Source: Synechococcus sp. MIT S9220
GTDB taxonomy: Bacteria; Cyanobacteriota; Cyanobacteriia; PCC-6307; Cyanobiaceae
DNA length: 64,000 bases
Assembly: GCF_014304815.1 (NCBI RefSeq)
Contig: NZ_CP047958.1
Span: 620,001-684,000 of the forward strand
Direction: 5' to 3'
Shown: piece by piece, positions 8,870 to 17,340 of the stretch
Layout of the letters: every line of letters begins with the position of its first letter
How positions within the stretch are numbered: position 1 is the stretch's first letter
Made by a program: the position numbers and the translations under genes
Notes under the pieces: generated by a model
Told to the model about the DNA's origin: nothing
Databases searched by the model: none
Seen by the model: only the letters and a program-made list of their open reading frames with translations

Positions 8870-9217
8870 ATGGCCTTTCCATTGCCGTCTCTGCTGTCCT
8901 CCATTGAGGATTTGCTGGATGAAGTCCAGTGGCTGGACGGGATGATCCTGGTTACCGACTCACAAAAGGCCACTTTCGTTTCGTTCTCTCAAGTGGATCC
9001 GGTTCTGCGCCGTCTGCGCTCTCGCCCAAGGGGTGCGGAGGTGGCCGAAAAGCTCTGTATGTCGCTGCTGGAGACCCACGGCAAAGGCGCCAGCAAACCC
9101 GTTCTGGTTTTTCAGGGTGATGGCAGTTTCTGGCTGGGCACCATGGGCCCGGGACGCAGTCATCCCCATCGCCATCACGCGATCGCCCATCTGCGTCGCT
9201 GCCTTTCCCTGAGCTGA
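8870..9217 (+). CDS. conserved-looking hypothetical protein
   Basis: A 115-residue soluble protein starting at ATG 8870. Visible elements are an amphipathic N-terminus ([20 protein letters not shown]), a strand-rich middle ([14 protein letters not shown]), an Arg-rich helix ([18 protein letters not shown]) and a His-rich C-terminus ([14 protein letters not shown]). No catalytic motif is recognised. It sits between menG and glyQ on the same strand, 85 bases after menG. Codon use matches its neighbours, which supports a real gene. Function unknown. Confidence 0.65.
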   Translation: MAFPLPSLLSSIEDLLDEVQWLDGMILVTDSQKATFVSFSQVDPVLRRLRSRPRGAEVAEKLCMSLLETHGKGASKPVLVFQGDGSFWLGTMGPGRSHPHRHHAIAHLRRCLSLS

Positions 9218-9270
9218 GCTGTCCAGGCGGCTCTGGCGCGAGAATGCATTGGATTGGCTCCAGCGCACGG

Positions 9271-10179
9271 ATGCATTTTCAGGACATCATCAGCACTCTC
9301 AACCGGTTCTGGTCCGAGCAGGGGTGTCTGCTGTTGCAGCCCTACGACACGGAAAAGGGCGCAGGAACCATGAGTCCGCACACGGTGTTGCGAGCGATCG
9401 GACCGGAGCCCTGGGCCGTGGCTTATCCCGAGCCTTGCCGTCGCCCCACCGATGGTCGTTACGGCGATAATCCCAATCGAGCACAGCATTATTTCCAGTA
9501 CCAGGTGCTGATCAAGCCTTCGCCGGATGGCATCCAGGAGACCTACCTCGCCTCATTGGAAGCGATGGGGATCCGTGCTGCTGATCACGACATCCGCTTC
9601 GTGGAAGACAACTGGGAGTCACCGACCCTCGGCGCCTGGGGCGTGGGCTGGGAGGTGTGGCTCGATGGCATGGAGGTGACCCAGTTCACCTATTTCCAGC
9701 AGTGCGGCGGCATCGATTGCAAGCCGGTGTCGATTGAGATCACCTATGGGCTTGAGCGTTTGGCGATGTATTTGCAGAACGTTGAAAGCATCTGGGATCT
9801 GAGCTGGAATGCCGACCGCAGTTATGGCGATATCTGGCTTCCTTTTGAAAAAGGACAGTGCCATTTCAACTTTGAGGCCTCCAACCCTGAGCGCCTCAAG
9901 CAGTTGTTCGCGATCTATGAAGCGGAAGCTGCTGATCTCATTGAAAGCAATCTGCCTGCGCCCGCCCTGGATTTTGTGCTCAAGTGCAGCCACACCTTCA
10001 ACTTGCTTGAAGCTCGAGGGGTGATCTCGGTGACGGAGCGCACGGCCACCATCGGTCGGATCAGAAACCTGGCCCGCAAGGTTGCCGAGGCTTGGCTGGC
10101 TGAGCGGGAGGCGCTGGGGTTCCCATTGCTGAAGCAACCCGCTGCTGCTGCTGCTGCCGTAGCAGCCACCGCCGTCTGA
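9271..10179 (+). CDS. glyQ: glycyl-tRNA synthetase alpha subunit
   Basis: About 302 residues from the ATG at 9271 ([14 protein letters not shown]); an ATG at 9244 would add nine. Class II synthetase features of the bacterial alpha-2 beta-2 enzyme are clear: [59 protein letters not shown] and [14 protein letters not shown]. It carries the glycine activation site; the beta subunit (glyS) is not in this window. The C-terminus ends in an Ala/Val-rich tail from a short run of GCT codons, probably dispensable. Confidence 0.96.
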   Translation: MHFQDIISTLNRFWSEQGCLLLQPYDTEKGAGTMSPHTVLRAIGPEPWAVAYPEPCRRPTDGRYGDNPNRAQHYFQYQVLIKPSPDGIQETYLASLEAMGIRAADHDIRFVEDNWESPTLGAWGVGWEVWLDGMEVTQFTYFQQCGGIDCKPVSIEITYGLERLAMYLQNVESIWDLSWNADRSYGDIWLPFEKGQCHFNFEASNPERLKQLFAIYEAEAADLIESNLPAPALDFVLKCSHTFNLLEARGVISVTERTATIGRIRNLARKVAEAWLAEREALGFPLLKQPAAAAAAVAATAV

Positions 10180-10218
10180 TCACGGGGGGAACTCTCGCAA
10201 CAACTCCGATCCTGCTGA

Positions 10219-12171
10219 ATGAAACCGGTGTTCAGTGCCGGGTTGTTGCTGTTCATGGCCTGCATGGGGGCGACCTCTGTTCGCTCCCCAGTGCAGTGGC
10301 TGAGTCTGGTGGCGCTTCTGGTCGGCGGACTGGTTGCCTGGGGGCGAGCCAGTCATTGGCCGAGAAAGGTCATGGCGGGTCTCGCTTTGATGCTCTGTCT
10401 GGTTAGCGCTCGCTGTGGAACTGGGGTCATGCCCCAGCCCCAGCCAGGAGATCCCAGCCTGTTCATTCCTCGTGATGGCACGTCACTTGCGGTGCGCCTC
10501 GTGGGCCGCATCCATGCTGACGGTGCTGTGACCAACGGTCGCTGCCGGTCTCTGCTGGATGTCAGCAGCCTTAATGGCCAGTTCAGTCGAGGCCGAACGG
10601 AGCTCACCATCGACCCGTGCACGACACCTTTATTGACTGGGTCATGGCTCGAACTTGAGGGCGAACTGCGCCGCCCTCAACCTGGCTCGCACCCGCTATT
10701 GGCCCGTGGTGATGAGCGACTGGCTTTGCAACGAACGTGGAGTCGTCTGCGCACCGATGCCATGCACGTGTTGCGGCAGGACTGGACTCCTCTGGCTGAT
10801 GCACGCCGCACGATTGCTGAGCGTTTCACTGATCTTGCCGGGGAGCAGTCGGGAGGTTTGCTCGCGGCTCTGGTGCTCGGAGCTGCTCAGGTGTCCTTGC
10901 CGCAAAGCCTGCGCGAGGGATTCCGGGTGGCTGGCTTATCGCATGCTCTGGCGGCATCCGGATTTCATCTCTCCGTGCTGTTGGGCAGCGCACTCGCTTG
11001 CACCAGGACCTTGCCTGCCGCCTTGAGGCTTGCTGCGGGGAGTGGAGCCATGGCGTTGTTTCTTGCCCTTGCGGGCGCGCAGCCATCCGTGGTTCGCGCA
11101 GTGTTGATGGGTGCTGCGGCACTGCTGATTCGTGAGAGCGGACATCGCAGTCGCCCGCTGGGGGTGCTCCTGGTCACCCTGGTGCTCATGCTGCTGGTGC
11201 ATCCAGCCTGGGGGCGTTCCGTCGGCTTTCAGCTCAGTGCAGCGGCGACGGTTGGCCTGATGATTTCGGCGGGCCCCCTGGAGCAATGGATCGTTCAGAA
11301 CTGGCCCCAGCAATTGCAACGACTGGCTCCGGCGCTTTCGATTCCCCTTGCTGCTCTGTTCTGGACCCTGCCGTTGCAATTGCTGTATTTCGGAGCAGCG
11401 CCGCTTTACGCCTTGCTCAGCAACCTGCTTGCTGCTCCGTTGTTAGCTCCACTCACCCTGGCCGCTATGGCACTGGCAGTGATGGTGTTGCTGTTGCCGG
11501 CTGCTCTGAGCGCTGCTCTGTTGCCTTGGTTGATCTGGCCTGTGCAGCAGTTGAGTTGGTGGCTGATCATTTTGGTGAATTGGATCAGTCAGTGGCCAGG
11601 GGCTCAGCTGCTCACAGGGCCGGTGCATCCCCTGCTTGTGTTGTTGTTTGCGCTGGGGCTGCTCCCTTGGCTACTGCCTGCTCAGCAGCGCTGGCGTGGC
11701 CTTTCGCTGCTGTGGCTTCTGTTGGCGGTATGCCTGCAGGTTCACTTGCAGCTGCGGGACGACTTGATTCGTGTGGAGCAGTGGGGTCGTCAGTGGTTGG
11801 TGTTGCGCCACCGAGGTCGGGCGGCCCTGTTGAGCAGCCATGGTGATGACCTCAGTTGCAGAATCGCGACGCGACTGAGTCATGGGCTCGGCCATCAACG
11901 GCTGGATTGGATTGCGGTCCTCGATCCGGTGGGTACGGATCAGCAGGTGTGTTGGAACGCATTGGCGCGCACGCTTCAAGTGGAACAGAGAGGCCGGCTC
12001 CCTCTGACGCCAGGGCAGCGTCTCCAGAGCGATGGACTGAGTGTTGGCGTCGCTGACCAGCGGGGTCGCATGTTGAACGTCCGCTTTGGAACTCAATTTC
12101 AACGACTGCGTCGCAGTGATCTTCGTCCCCAATCGGCTGAGTGCTCAGGGTGTGAGAAGGCTGCCTACTAA
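10219..12171 (+). CDS. comEC: ComEC/Rec2-type DNA uptake channel protein
   Basis: A 650-residue polytopic inner-membrane protein. The N-terminal helices and a DUF4131-type soluble domain (about 70-180) precede the ComEC core with its signature GLSHALAASGFHLSVL (about 236-251), followed by many membrane helices to about residue 500. In competent bacteria ComEC carries single-stranded DNA across the inner membrane. The C-terminal soluble part (about 515-650) occupies the place of the usual metallo-beta-lactamase domain but shows no HxHxDH metal motif, so that domain seems degenerate. It lies 40 bases after glyQ. Confidence 0.88.
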   Translation: MKPVFSAGLLLFMACMGATSVRSPVQWLSLVALLVGGLVAWGRASHWPRKVMAGLALMLCLVSARCGTGVMPQPQPGDPSLFIPRDGTSLAVRLVGRIHADGAVTNGRCRSLLDVSSLNGQFSRGRTELTIDPCTTPLLTGSWLELEGELRRPQPGSHPLLARGDERLALQRTWSRLRTDAMHVLRQDWTPLADARRTIAERFTDLAGEQSGGLLAALVLGAAQVSLPQSLREGFRVAGLSHALAASGFHLSVLLGSALACTRTLPAALRLAAGSGAMALFLALAGAQPSVVRAVLMGAAALLIRESGHRSRPLGVLLVTLVLMLLVHPAWGRSVGFQLSAAATVGLMISAGPLEQWIVQNWPQQLQRLAPALSIPLAALFWTLPLQLLYFGAAPLYALLSNLLAAPLLAPLTLAAMALAVMVLLLPAALSAALLPWLIWPVQQLSWWLIILVNWISQWPGAQLLTGPVHPLLVLLFALGLLPWLLPAQQRWRGLSLLWLLLAVCLQVHLQLRDDLIRVEQWGRQWLVLRHRGRAALLSSHGDDLSCRIATRLSHGLGHQRLDWIAVLDPVGTDQQVCWNALARTLQVEQRGRLPLTPGQRLQSDGLSVGVADQRGRMLNVRFGTQFQRLRRSDLRPQSAECSGCEKAAY

Positions 12172-12195
12172 AGTGGGAAAGCGCTTCAAGCGCTT

Positions 12196-12282
12196 GGAGA
12201 GGTGGCAGAGTCCGGTTGAATGCGCACGACTCGAAATCGTGTAGGGGTAACACCCTCGTGGGTTCGAATCCCACCCTCTCCG
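12196..12282 (+). tRNA. tRNA-Ser (CGA)
   Basis: An 87-base class II tRNA. Acceptor GGAGAGG pairs with CCTCTCC and G is the discriminator. The anticodon stem CACGA/TCGTG holds loop CTCGAAA, giving anticodon CGA. A long variable arm precedes the T arm (GTGGGTTCGAATCCCAC). CCA is not encoded. It is followed by an AT-rich variable segment with integrase remains, so it is a plausible integration site. Confidence 0.95.
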
Positions 12283-12680
12283 TTTTCAGCAAGTGCAGAG
12301 AAAACCCGTATCGTCCCAAACCCTTTTGCGGTCGAGGAATGTTCTAGTTCTTCCTAGTCCTGGATAGTCTCGCCGAACACCAGGATGTATCCCGATTGTG
12401 TGGGTGGAAATCTTGTCTCAGTCAAGAACTTTGCCATAAAAGATCTTTCTTAGTCCTATTTGGAACCTAGTTAGAAGTTGACACTCCTCATTTTGATCAC
12501 TCAGAAAGAAAGTTGACGGGTCAAGCATTAAGAGAGGGTGCGACATCTGTGGGGTTGGAACCTAAGGCGTTTGATTTTGATTAGGAACATGGCGCTGATC
12601 CTTGAGTTTTGTTCCCTTTACCCGTTGATCATGGCCCTTCTCAATGTCTACTCTTCACTTGGTAGTAGGGATTTGCTCTG
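12283..12680 (+). other. non-coding gap after tRNA-Ser
   Basis: No convincing gene is seen in either strand of this 398-base stretch. It is AT-rich compared with the comEC side and marks the start of the variable segment. A TTGACA hexamer lies near 12479 but without a convincing -10 partner. Confidence 0.5.
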
Positions 12681-13028
12681 ATGAGTCTGCGTGTCGCTTT
12701 CGTTCTTGCTGGTGCGATCTCGGTGATGGGAATGCCTAATTCCGCAAACCAGATGTTTCGTGCTGGAGGCAGTAGTGGGACTGCTTGCCCTTCTGGGTCG
12801 CAATACAAGGGCGGCGGGTTCTGTAAGGCGAGTAACCCTGGTGATCAGTTTTTCCCTGCTGGAGGCAGCAGTGGAAATGCTTGTCCTTCTGGGTCGCAAT
12901 ACAAGGGCAGCAGGTTCTGTAAAGCGAATAATCCTGGTGATCAGTTCTTTCCTGCTGGTGGGAGCGGCAGGACCTCTTGTCCTGGTGGATCCCAGTACAA
13001 GGGCAGTGGATTTTGCATGGCGAAGTGA
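12681..13028 (+). CDS. secreted cysteine-pair tandem-repeat protein
   Basis: A 115-residue protein with an N-terminal signal peptide (MSLRVAFVLAGAISVMGM, probable cleavage near SANQ). The rest is three copies of a 32-residue unit (24-55, 56-87, 88-115), each with the pattern AGGSxxxxCPxGSQYKGxxFC. Each unit has two Cys 12 apart (36/48, 68/80, 100/112), suggesting one disulfide per unit. Gly, Ser and Lys are abundant, and Asn-Pro-Gly-Asp links the repeats. I do not recognise the family. It is exported and probably a small disulfide-stabilised surface or extracellular protein. It lies between tRNA-Ser and integrase remains. Confidence 0.7.
   Translation: MSLRVAFVLAGAISVMGMPNSANQMFRAGGSSGTACPSGSQYKGGGFCKASNPGDQFFPAGGSSGNACPSGSQYKGSRFCKANNPGDQFFPAGGSGRTSCPGGSQYKGSGFCMAK
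12750..13025 (+). repeat. three tandem 96-bp coding repeats
   Basis: Unit starts are 12750, 12846 and 12942; the third is cut at the C-terminus. The units are close at the DNA level as well as the protein level, which indicates recent duplication or homogenisation. Each unit encodes one CPxGSQYKG block with two cysteines. Confidence 0.8.
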
Positions 13029-13215
13029 TCGCCTCAAACCAGTCGATACCCACCTCGGATGAGTTCGAATCGTTTCCCATGCGTGCGCTTGGTCACATCA
13101 GGCATCAGGCTTCGCATTCGCATCCTTTGTTTGCGCTCTATTGCTAAGAGGATTTGTCTTGGTTGGGTCTGCTTAGAAATCAGGAAGACCTGAGGAACAC
13201 CTGCCTTTGGAGAGG

Positions 13216-13572
13216 ACAGAGTTCTCACGGGTAGGAGTGGGAAGTATCGCCCTCCCCCTAAACCCGTCCTCTATTACTAACCACCTCAAGAATCTTGGAT
13301 ACTCAGGCGTCCTGGTTGGTCATGGAGTGCGCTCCATCTCTTTGACAGAAGGACAGCAGGTTCTGTAGTTCCCTGACGAAGTGATCCAACGTCAGATGGC
13401 ACACGTCTTTGGCGACAAGGTGAGGCCTGCGTACGACCAATCTCAGATGCTTGATGAGTGAAGGAAGTTCATGTTCGATTGGTGTGATGCTCTGCTCACT
13501 CTGGGAATGAAGGTCTTATGCATCAAAGGGGGGTCGCTTAAAACGTCCAAGAGGTTTAGATATGCCTGAAAC
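13216..13572 (+). pseudogene. P4-type phage integrase, 3' remnant with two in-frame stops
   Basis: One frame reads SSITNHLKNLGYSGVLVGHG, continuing VRSISLTEG, then a TAG (13366-13368), then DEVIQRQMAHVFGDKVRPAYD, a TGA (13459-13461), then RKFMFDWCDALLTLGM. This matches the C-terminal catalytic part of P4-like tyrosine integrases: the HxxR box is in GHGVRS, followed by the conserved AH, and the Tyr nucleophile is in PAYDQ. The N-terminal two thirds are missing and both stops interrupt conserved sequence, so the gene is dead. P4-type integrases commonly use tRNA genes, and tRNA-Ser lies about 1 kb upstream. Confidence 0.85.
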
Positions 13573-13723
13573 GATGAAACCGGAAGTTCAGTTGTTACGT
13601 CTGCCTCAGATCAAGGAAATCACTTGTCTCTCTAAATCCTCCCTCTATCTCCTGATGGATGAGGGGGAGTTCCTGAAACAGACTTCGTTGGGTGCTCGTT
13701 CCGTTGCCAGGATTCACGCTTAG
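13562..13723 (+). pseudogene. AlpA-like prophage regulator, truncated
   Basis: A 53-residue frame starting MPETMKPEVQLLRLPQIKEI, with a MerR/excisionase-like helix-turn-helix (CLSKSSLYLLMDEGEFLKQT) and LGARSVARIHA before a TAG. AlpA proteins normally continue with about ten more residues including a Trp-rich segment, so this copy is cut short. It directly follows the integrase remnant, overlapping its end, as in P4-like satellites and integrative islands where AlpA controls excision. Probably non-functional, though the HTH is intact. Confidence 0.75.
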
Positions 13724-13822
13724 GCTTAGGAAAGGTGCGCTCTGAATGTCTCTACTGCTTTTGCCGGACTCCATAGATTATTCGCTGAAATCGTCCTCAA
13801 AGATGACAAATTGAAAAACAGT

Positions 13823-15034
13823 TCACCTATTGAAGTGGATATCTAGTGATCTGCGTGCAATTTCACTGGTAAGAATCTTGTTGCCTAATCGATTCAGGTG
13901 GCAGCAGCTATCTGAGTAAACAGGCTCGTTTACATTCTTGAATATGTTTCTTGCGTCAAGAATATGATGGAGAGGTATTCCGAACTTTTCGAGATCTATA
14001 CGGCTAAAGGCGGTTCCGACTATTTCATAGTGTGGCTCTGAAGCGATTTCTTTTCTCTCTTCTGGGGTCATCGGCTTGGACCCAGCTAGATACTGGCTAG
14101 GCTGTATTACCTCAAGGTAGGTAGAATCGTTGGCTTTGGATATATGGTATGCAGCCATTGATGATTTTTGCCAGTTCAAAATAGCATTTTTCAGCGCATT
14201 GTTTTCGTCTCTATGGCTGCCTCTATCAAACTGCATGAGAGATATGAATGCAGGCCACTCCAGTTCGTTGTTTCCCCTGCCCTCTATAAAGTCTCTCTGG
14301 CATCTTATTGATAAAAGCTGTATCAAGGCAAGCCTCATCGCCCAAGGCGATTGCTCGCACCTTTCTACAACTCCTGCTCCATTTGCGATAACTTTTGAAG
14401 CCATCCTCAATCTATTGGGATGATGAGTAGGGACAATGGGATTAATTCCTTCCTTGTAGAAGTAGTTCATGGGACCATCTATTTCATTGTGGCCCGCTAC
14501 ATTTATAACAATGTCGAATTTCCACCCCATTGCATATAGTGCGTTTGCAGTTTGTGTCTGGATAGGCTGCTTTCCTCCGCCTCTAGCAGCATTGAATATT
14601 GCGATATCATCATTTTTACCTCTAGATGCAAGTTCGTTCCTGAATGCAGTAGTAATTGCATTCCCATCTTCCAGGAAATTTGCGACTGAGCCTCCTAGGA
14701 TTAGGATCTTAATGCGGTTTATTGCTTCGGCTTGATTGAAAGTGCTTCTGAAGCCCCACAGCTTATCCTCTTCGCATAAATCATAATATCCAAAGACTGG
14801 ATGAGGGTATATGCAGTTTGATGACGTGGTGGCATTAGTTTTACCTACTATTCCATTTAATCCATCCACTAATCCATCTTTTGATCCAGCCTGTGCAATT
14901 GCTTTCCTTTCGCTTCTGGTTAGTCCAAGCGAACCGTATCTATGTAAGATTATGGCTCGTGAAGCTGCCTCAACAAGGAGAATCGATAAAGCTGCATTGA
15001 CTAGTAGAACCTTCAGGATGGATTTTCTAATCAC
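13823..15034 (-). CDS. membrane-anchored SGNH/GDSL-like hydrolase
   Basis: The protein has 403 residues from a GTG at 15034. An N-terminal helix (ILKVLLVNAALSILLVEAA) anchors it. The SGNH blocks are visible: ILGGSVANF with the nucleophile Ser near 116, a Gly-rich block (AARGGGKQP, about 149-157), NVAGHNE (Asn and His region, about 178-184), and a C-terminal Asp/His pair in DSCCHLN (375-381). Such enzymes act on esters, often removing or moving acetyl groups on sugars. Proximity to glycosyltransferase and sugar-transferase genes suggests polysaccharide modification at the outer face of the membrane. The gene is AT-rich relative to the core. Confidence 0.75.
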   Translation of the reverse strand: MIRKSILKVLLVNAALSILLVEAASRAIILHRYGSLGLTRSERKAIAQAGSKDGLVDGLNGIVGKTNATTSSNCIYPHPVFGYYDLCEEDKLWGFRSTFNQAEAINRIKILILGGSVANFLEDGNAITTAFRNELASRGKNDDIAIFNAARGGGKQPIQTQTANALYAMGWKFDIVINVAGHNEIDGPMNYFYKEGINPIVPTHHPNRLRMASKVIANGAGVVERCEQSPWAMRLALIQLLSIRCQRDFIEGRGNNELEWPAFISLMQFDRGSHRDENNALKNAILNWQKSSMAAYHISKANDSTYLEVIQPSQYLAGSKPMTPEERKEIASEPHYEIVGTAFSRIDLEKFGIPLHHILDARNIFKNVNEPVYSDSCCHLNRLGNKILTSEIARRSLDIHFNR

Positions 15035-15372
15035 GGAATTCTGCGGGCAGTCTATTGAGGATTAATCTGAATGGCACCTTAAGGTGTCTTGTGCTTTATT
15101 TAATTGGTTTCCAGATTAGCACTAGTGTCCCTGGACGGTTTCCGAGCAATTTTTCATCTGCACTTCCTCCCATTGATTAGGACGTAGTCCTCTTGAATCT
15201 TTTCCTATAGGCATTCCTTCGTTCTCAACCTAAATCTCTTTGGGATTTCTTTCGGCATCGCTTCGTGAATACTATCTACTTTGATATTGACATCAACTGC
15301 ATTTTTTCTTGCTTTCGGTTCTGATTTAAGTACTGAAGGGAAAGCTTGTATGTGTTGCAACTTGTAGTGCAT
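15035..15372. other. non-coding gap between SGNH hydrolase and glycosyltransferase
   Basis: No gene is supported in this 338-base stretch. A short hairpin (GGCACC-TTAA-GGTGTC, 15073-15088, one G-U pair) lies just upstream of the SGNH hydrolase start and could be a 5'-leader structure or a weak terminator. The rest is AT-rich without visible structure. Confidence 0.4.
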
Positions 15373-16647
15373 TTATCTTGTTTTTCGCAGACAGTATTTG
15401 GTTGCGCTTTTGATGCTTGTCCTTAGGACGCCATTGACTCTTCTGTAATTCAGTTTTGTTATGGCCTTGAGAGTGCTGCTGTTGAAGCCAGGGTAAATAA
15501 TGCTGTCCGCAGTTATTTCGCATTTCTCTGTTTGAAGAACTCTGATCCATTTCCACGTAGCTGCTTCTGAATTCAGAGAAAACAATTTTGCAACTGCTAT
15601 TGATCTGGATTGTAGTTCTTTATACTGATCGGTATTTGAGCAGGCTCTTCGAATTGTTCCAACGATTTGGCTGGGTCTCTGGATTGCTAATTCAGGAAAA
15701 TACTGCATGGCTTCATGCATTCCATAATCTCCGGATGCGATAACTGGTGTGCCAAGCGCCATGCATTCAAAAGTCGCTGCGCCAAATGATTCGCGAATGC
15801 CAGTTGGGTTTTGAAGAGCAAGATGTGATGATGTGATGATTTCATCTTTCTCCAGGCCAAGGTTGCCATGAAATCTGCAATGACCTTCGGCAATATCGGA
15901 CTCTGGTATGTGCTTCAAAATTTGGTTTGCGTAACTAGGGCTTGCGGGTACTAGCTGATGAACATCATTCCAAGAGTTGTAGGTCAATGCTGAACCGATT
16001 ACATTCAGCTGAGCATTTGGGAATACTTTTTTTAATCTTTTCCATTGTTTGGCAATGTGAAGCAGGCCTTTGTCTGGAACTAGTGCGCCCAGGTGGACCA
16101 GTCGAAGAGGGAAGTCTTGTCTTGTTTCTATTGAACTCTCTATGTTGGCTTTGTTTGCTGGCGAAAAAATGTTTTGTATGATTATGCATCTTGGGTAAAA
16201 TCTGCAATTGGATGAGTGCTGATAAGATCCTTGGTTTATGTATGCCAAGAAATCTGCTTGTCGAAGCTTGTGCTTGAAATGAAAGGGGTGATGTAGCCAG
16301 CAAAATACTCTATTGGATATGAGTTTCAGCTCTGCAAGCTTGCATGTTTCCAGGAGTAATGCGGTTATTATTGCGCGAGAGCCGGTCTCTTGTGGGCTGC
16401 TTAGGAATTGACAAAAATACTCTAAGCTCGAGAAGCTGACTTGTTTTAAGTTTTGACTTGCATTTAAAATGTTGATTGGAGAATAGTTGACTAAATAGAT
16501 GGTCCATTGTGGCTTCGCTCTTGCCAGCCTTGAGGCAAGTAGGACTGTGACGTGCTGTGTGCCTCCGATTCCGGGGTTGTGCTCTGTGTTGAGGTCAAAT
16601 GTTTTGCATGAGGCTGAATAAGAAAAGACCGGCAGATAAATCTTCAT
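15373..16647 (-). CDS. glycosyltransferase family 4/1
   Basis: The protein has 424 residues from the ATG at 16647 (MKIYLPVFSYSA). The N-terminal GT-B domain has GIGGTQHVTVLLASRLA; the C-terminal domain has LVHLGALVPDKGLLHIAKQW and the nucleotide-sugar E-x7-E motif in ESFGAATFECMALGTPVIAS. It probably transfers a sugar to a surface polysaccharide intermediate. The donor cannot be read from sequence. It lies in the AT-rich island, 338 bases upstream of the SGNH hydrolase and on the same strand. Confidence 0.8.
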   Translation of the reverse strand: MKIYLPVFSYSASCKTFDLNTEHNPGIGGTQHVTVLLASRLARAKPQWTIYLVNYSPINILNASQNLKQVSFSSLEYFCQFLSSPQETGSRAIITALLLETCKLAELKLISNRVFCWLHHPFHFKHKLRQADFLAYINQGSYQHSSNCRFYPRCIIIQNIFSPANKANIESSIETRQDFPLRLVHLGALVPDKGLLHIAKQWKRLKKVFPNAQLNVIGSALTYNSWNDVHQLVPASPSYANQILKHIPESDIAEGHCRFHGNLGLEKDEIITSSHLALQNPTGIRESFGAATFECMALGTPVIASGDYGMHEAMQYFPELAIQRPSQIVGTIRRACSNTDQYKELQSRSIAVAKLFSLNSEAATWKWIRVLQTEKCEITADSIIYPGFNSSTLKAITKLNYRRVNGVLRTSIKSATKYCLRKTR

Positions 16648-16801
16648 CGTCAAATTGCTTGATTAAAGTACTTTAGCAGTTAGCCCCTGATTTGCGCTTC
16701 TAATGCAGGGTGGAATGAGATATTTTCGTGATGGCGGATTGATTTTGTAAGTATTGCTCTCCTTGATGCTGTTGCCTCTTTAGGTGCTCGATTTTGCTCT
16801 C

Positions 16802-17059
16802 TTATGAGTGGAATAGCAGCACCAATCCTTCCTTGACCTGGTGGAACTCCCTCTCCTCTCTACTCAAATCCAGGCCGACCTCTAGGCCTTCGCTGACTGC
16901 TTGATCGAAGGGAGGGGTGTTCGGGGGCTTTTCCTCTCTCCACAGTGCGGCGATTCCCACGGCTGTGGCATGCCAGTGGAAGTGATCGGTTTCTCCAATG
17001 GAGGCTTCCTGGAGAGCTTCCTCTAGGAGGCCGTTGAGAGCAGTGCTGGTGGTTGCCAT
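16802..17059 (-). CDS. small acidic hypothetical protein
   Basis: An 85-residue soluble protein from ATG 17059 (MATTSTALNGLLEEALQEAS). It is rich in Glu, His and Leu, with HFHWHATAVGIAALWREEK in the middle and GLEVGLDLSREEREFHQVKE near the end; no known motif is seen. GC content is nearer to the core than to the adjacent island. Probably a real small gene of unknown function. Confidence 0.5.
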   Translation of the reverse strand: MATTSTALNGLLEEALQEASIGETDHFHWHATAVGIAALWREEKPPNTPPFDQAVSEGLEVGLDLSREEREFHQVKEGLVLLFHS

Positions 17060-17340
17060 ACCTCAAGCTTCGGGAGTGGGGCGTGAGACGGCAATCGCCT
17101 GAGAGACTTCTTGATCAATCTTCTGCGCTTTTAGGCGCATCTGGATGTCACCGGTTGGGCCGCGATGTGCTTGTATGCCGTTGCGGTTACTGGCACTTTG
17201 CAGCTGACGAATGCTTGGCCTTCAGGTTGATTGGTCTGATATGGGAGGGGTATTCCGTGGTTGATACTCCTCGTCAGACCCTCCTCTCAGCATCTGCATC
17301 GGCACTGCGCCTTCGCCCATCACGTCGTCACCTGAAGTTG

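Larger units (their letters stand above)
12283..16801. other. AT-rich variable segment (genomic island) next to tRNA-Ser
   Basis: From the 3' end of tRNA-Ser(CGA) to about 16.8 kb, base composition shifts visibly toward A+T, coding density drops, and the content is accessory: a tandem-repeat secreted protein, a broken P4-type integrase, an AlpA-like fragment, an SGNH hydrolase and a glycosyltransferase. This is the pattern of an island built by tRNA-targeted integration. No clear direct repeat of the tRNA 3' end was found at the far side, so the right border is approximate. Confidence 0.6.

Noticed and set aside
12178-12195. Repeated AAGCGCTT palindrome just before tRNA-Ser
   Set aside because: Two adjacent copies only; could be a leader hairpin but no known operator fits and it may be chance.
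12480-12490. ACTCCTC string resembling the core of the cyanobacterial small RNA Yfr1
   Set aside because: The full conserved core (ACTCCTCACAC) and flanking hairpins are missing.
13034-13228. 64-codon minus-strand frame between the repeat protein and the integrase remnant
   Set aside because: No motif; it overlaps what is probably further decayed integrase sequence on the plus strand.
16849-16856. CCCTCTCC match to the 3' end of tRNA-Ser as a possible attR
   Set aside because: Only eight bases and without the adjoining TTCGAATC part; expected by chance.
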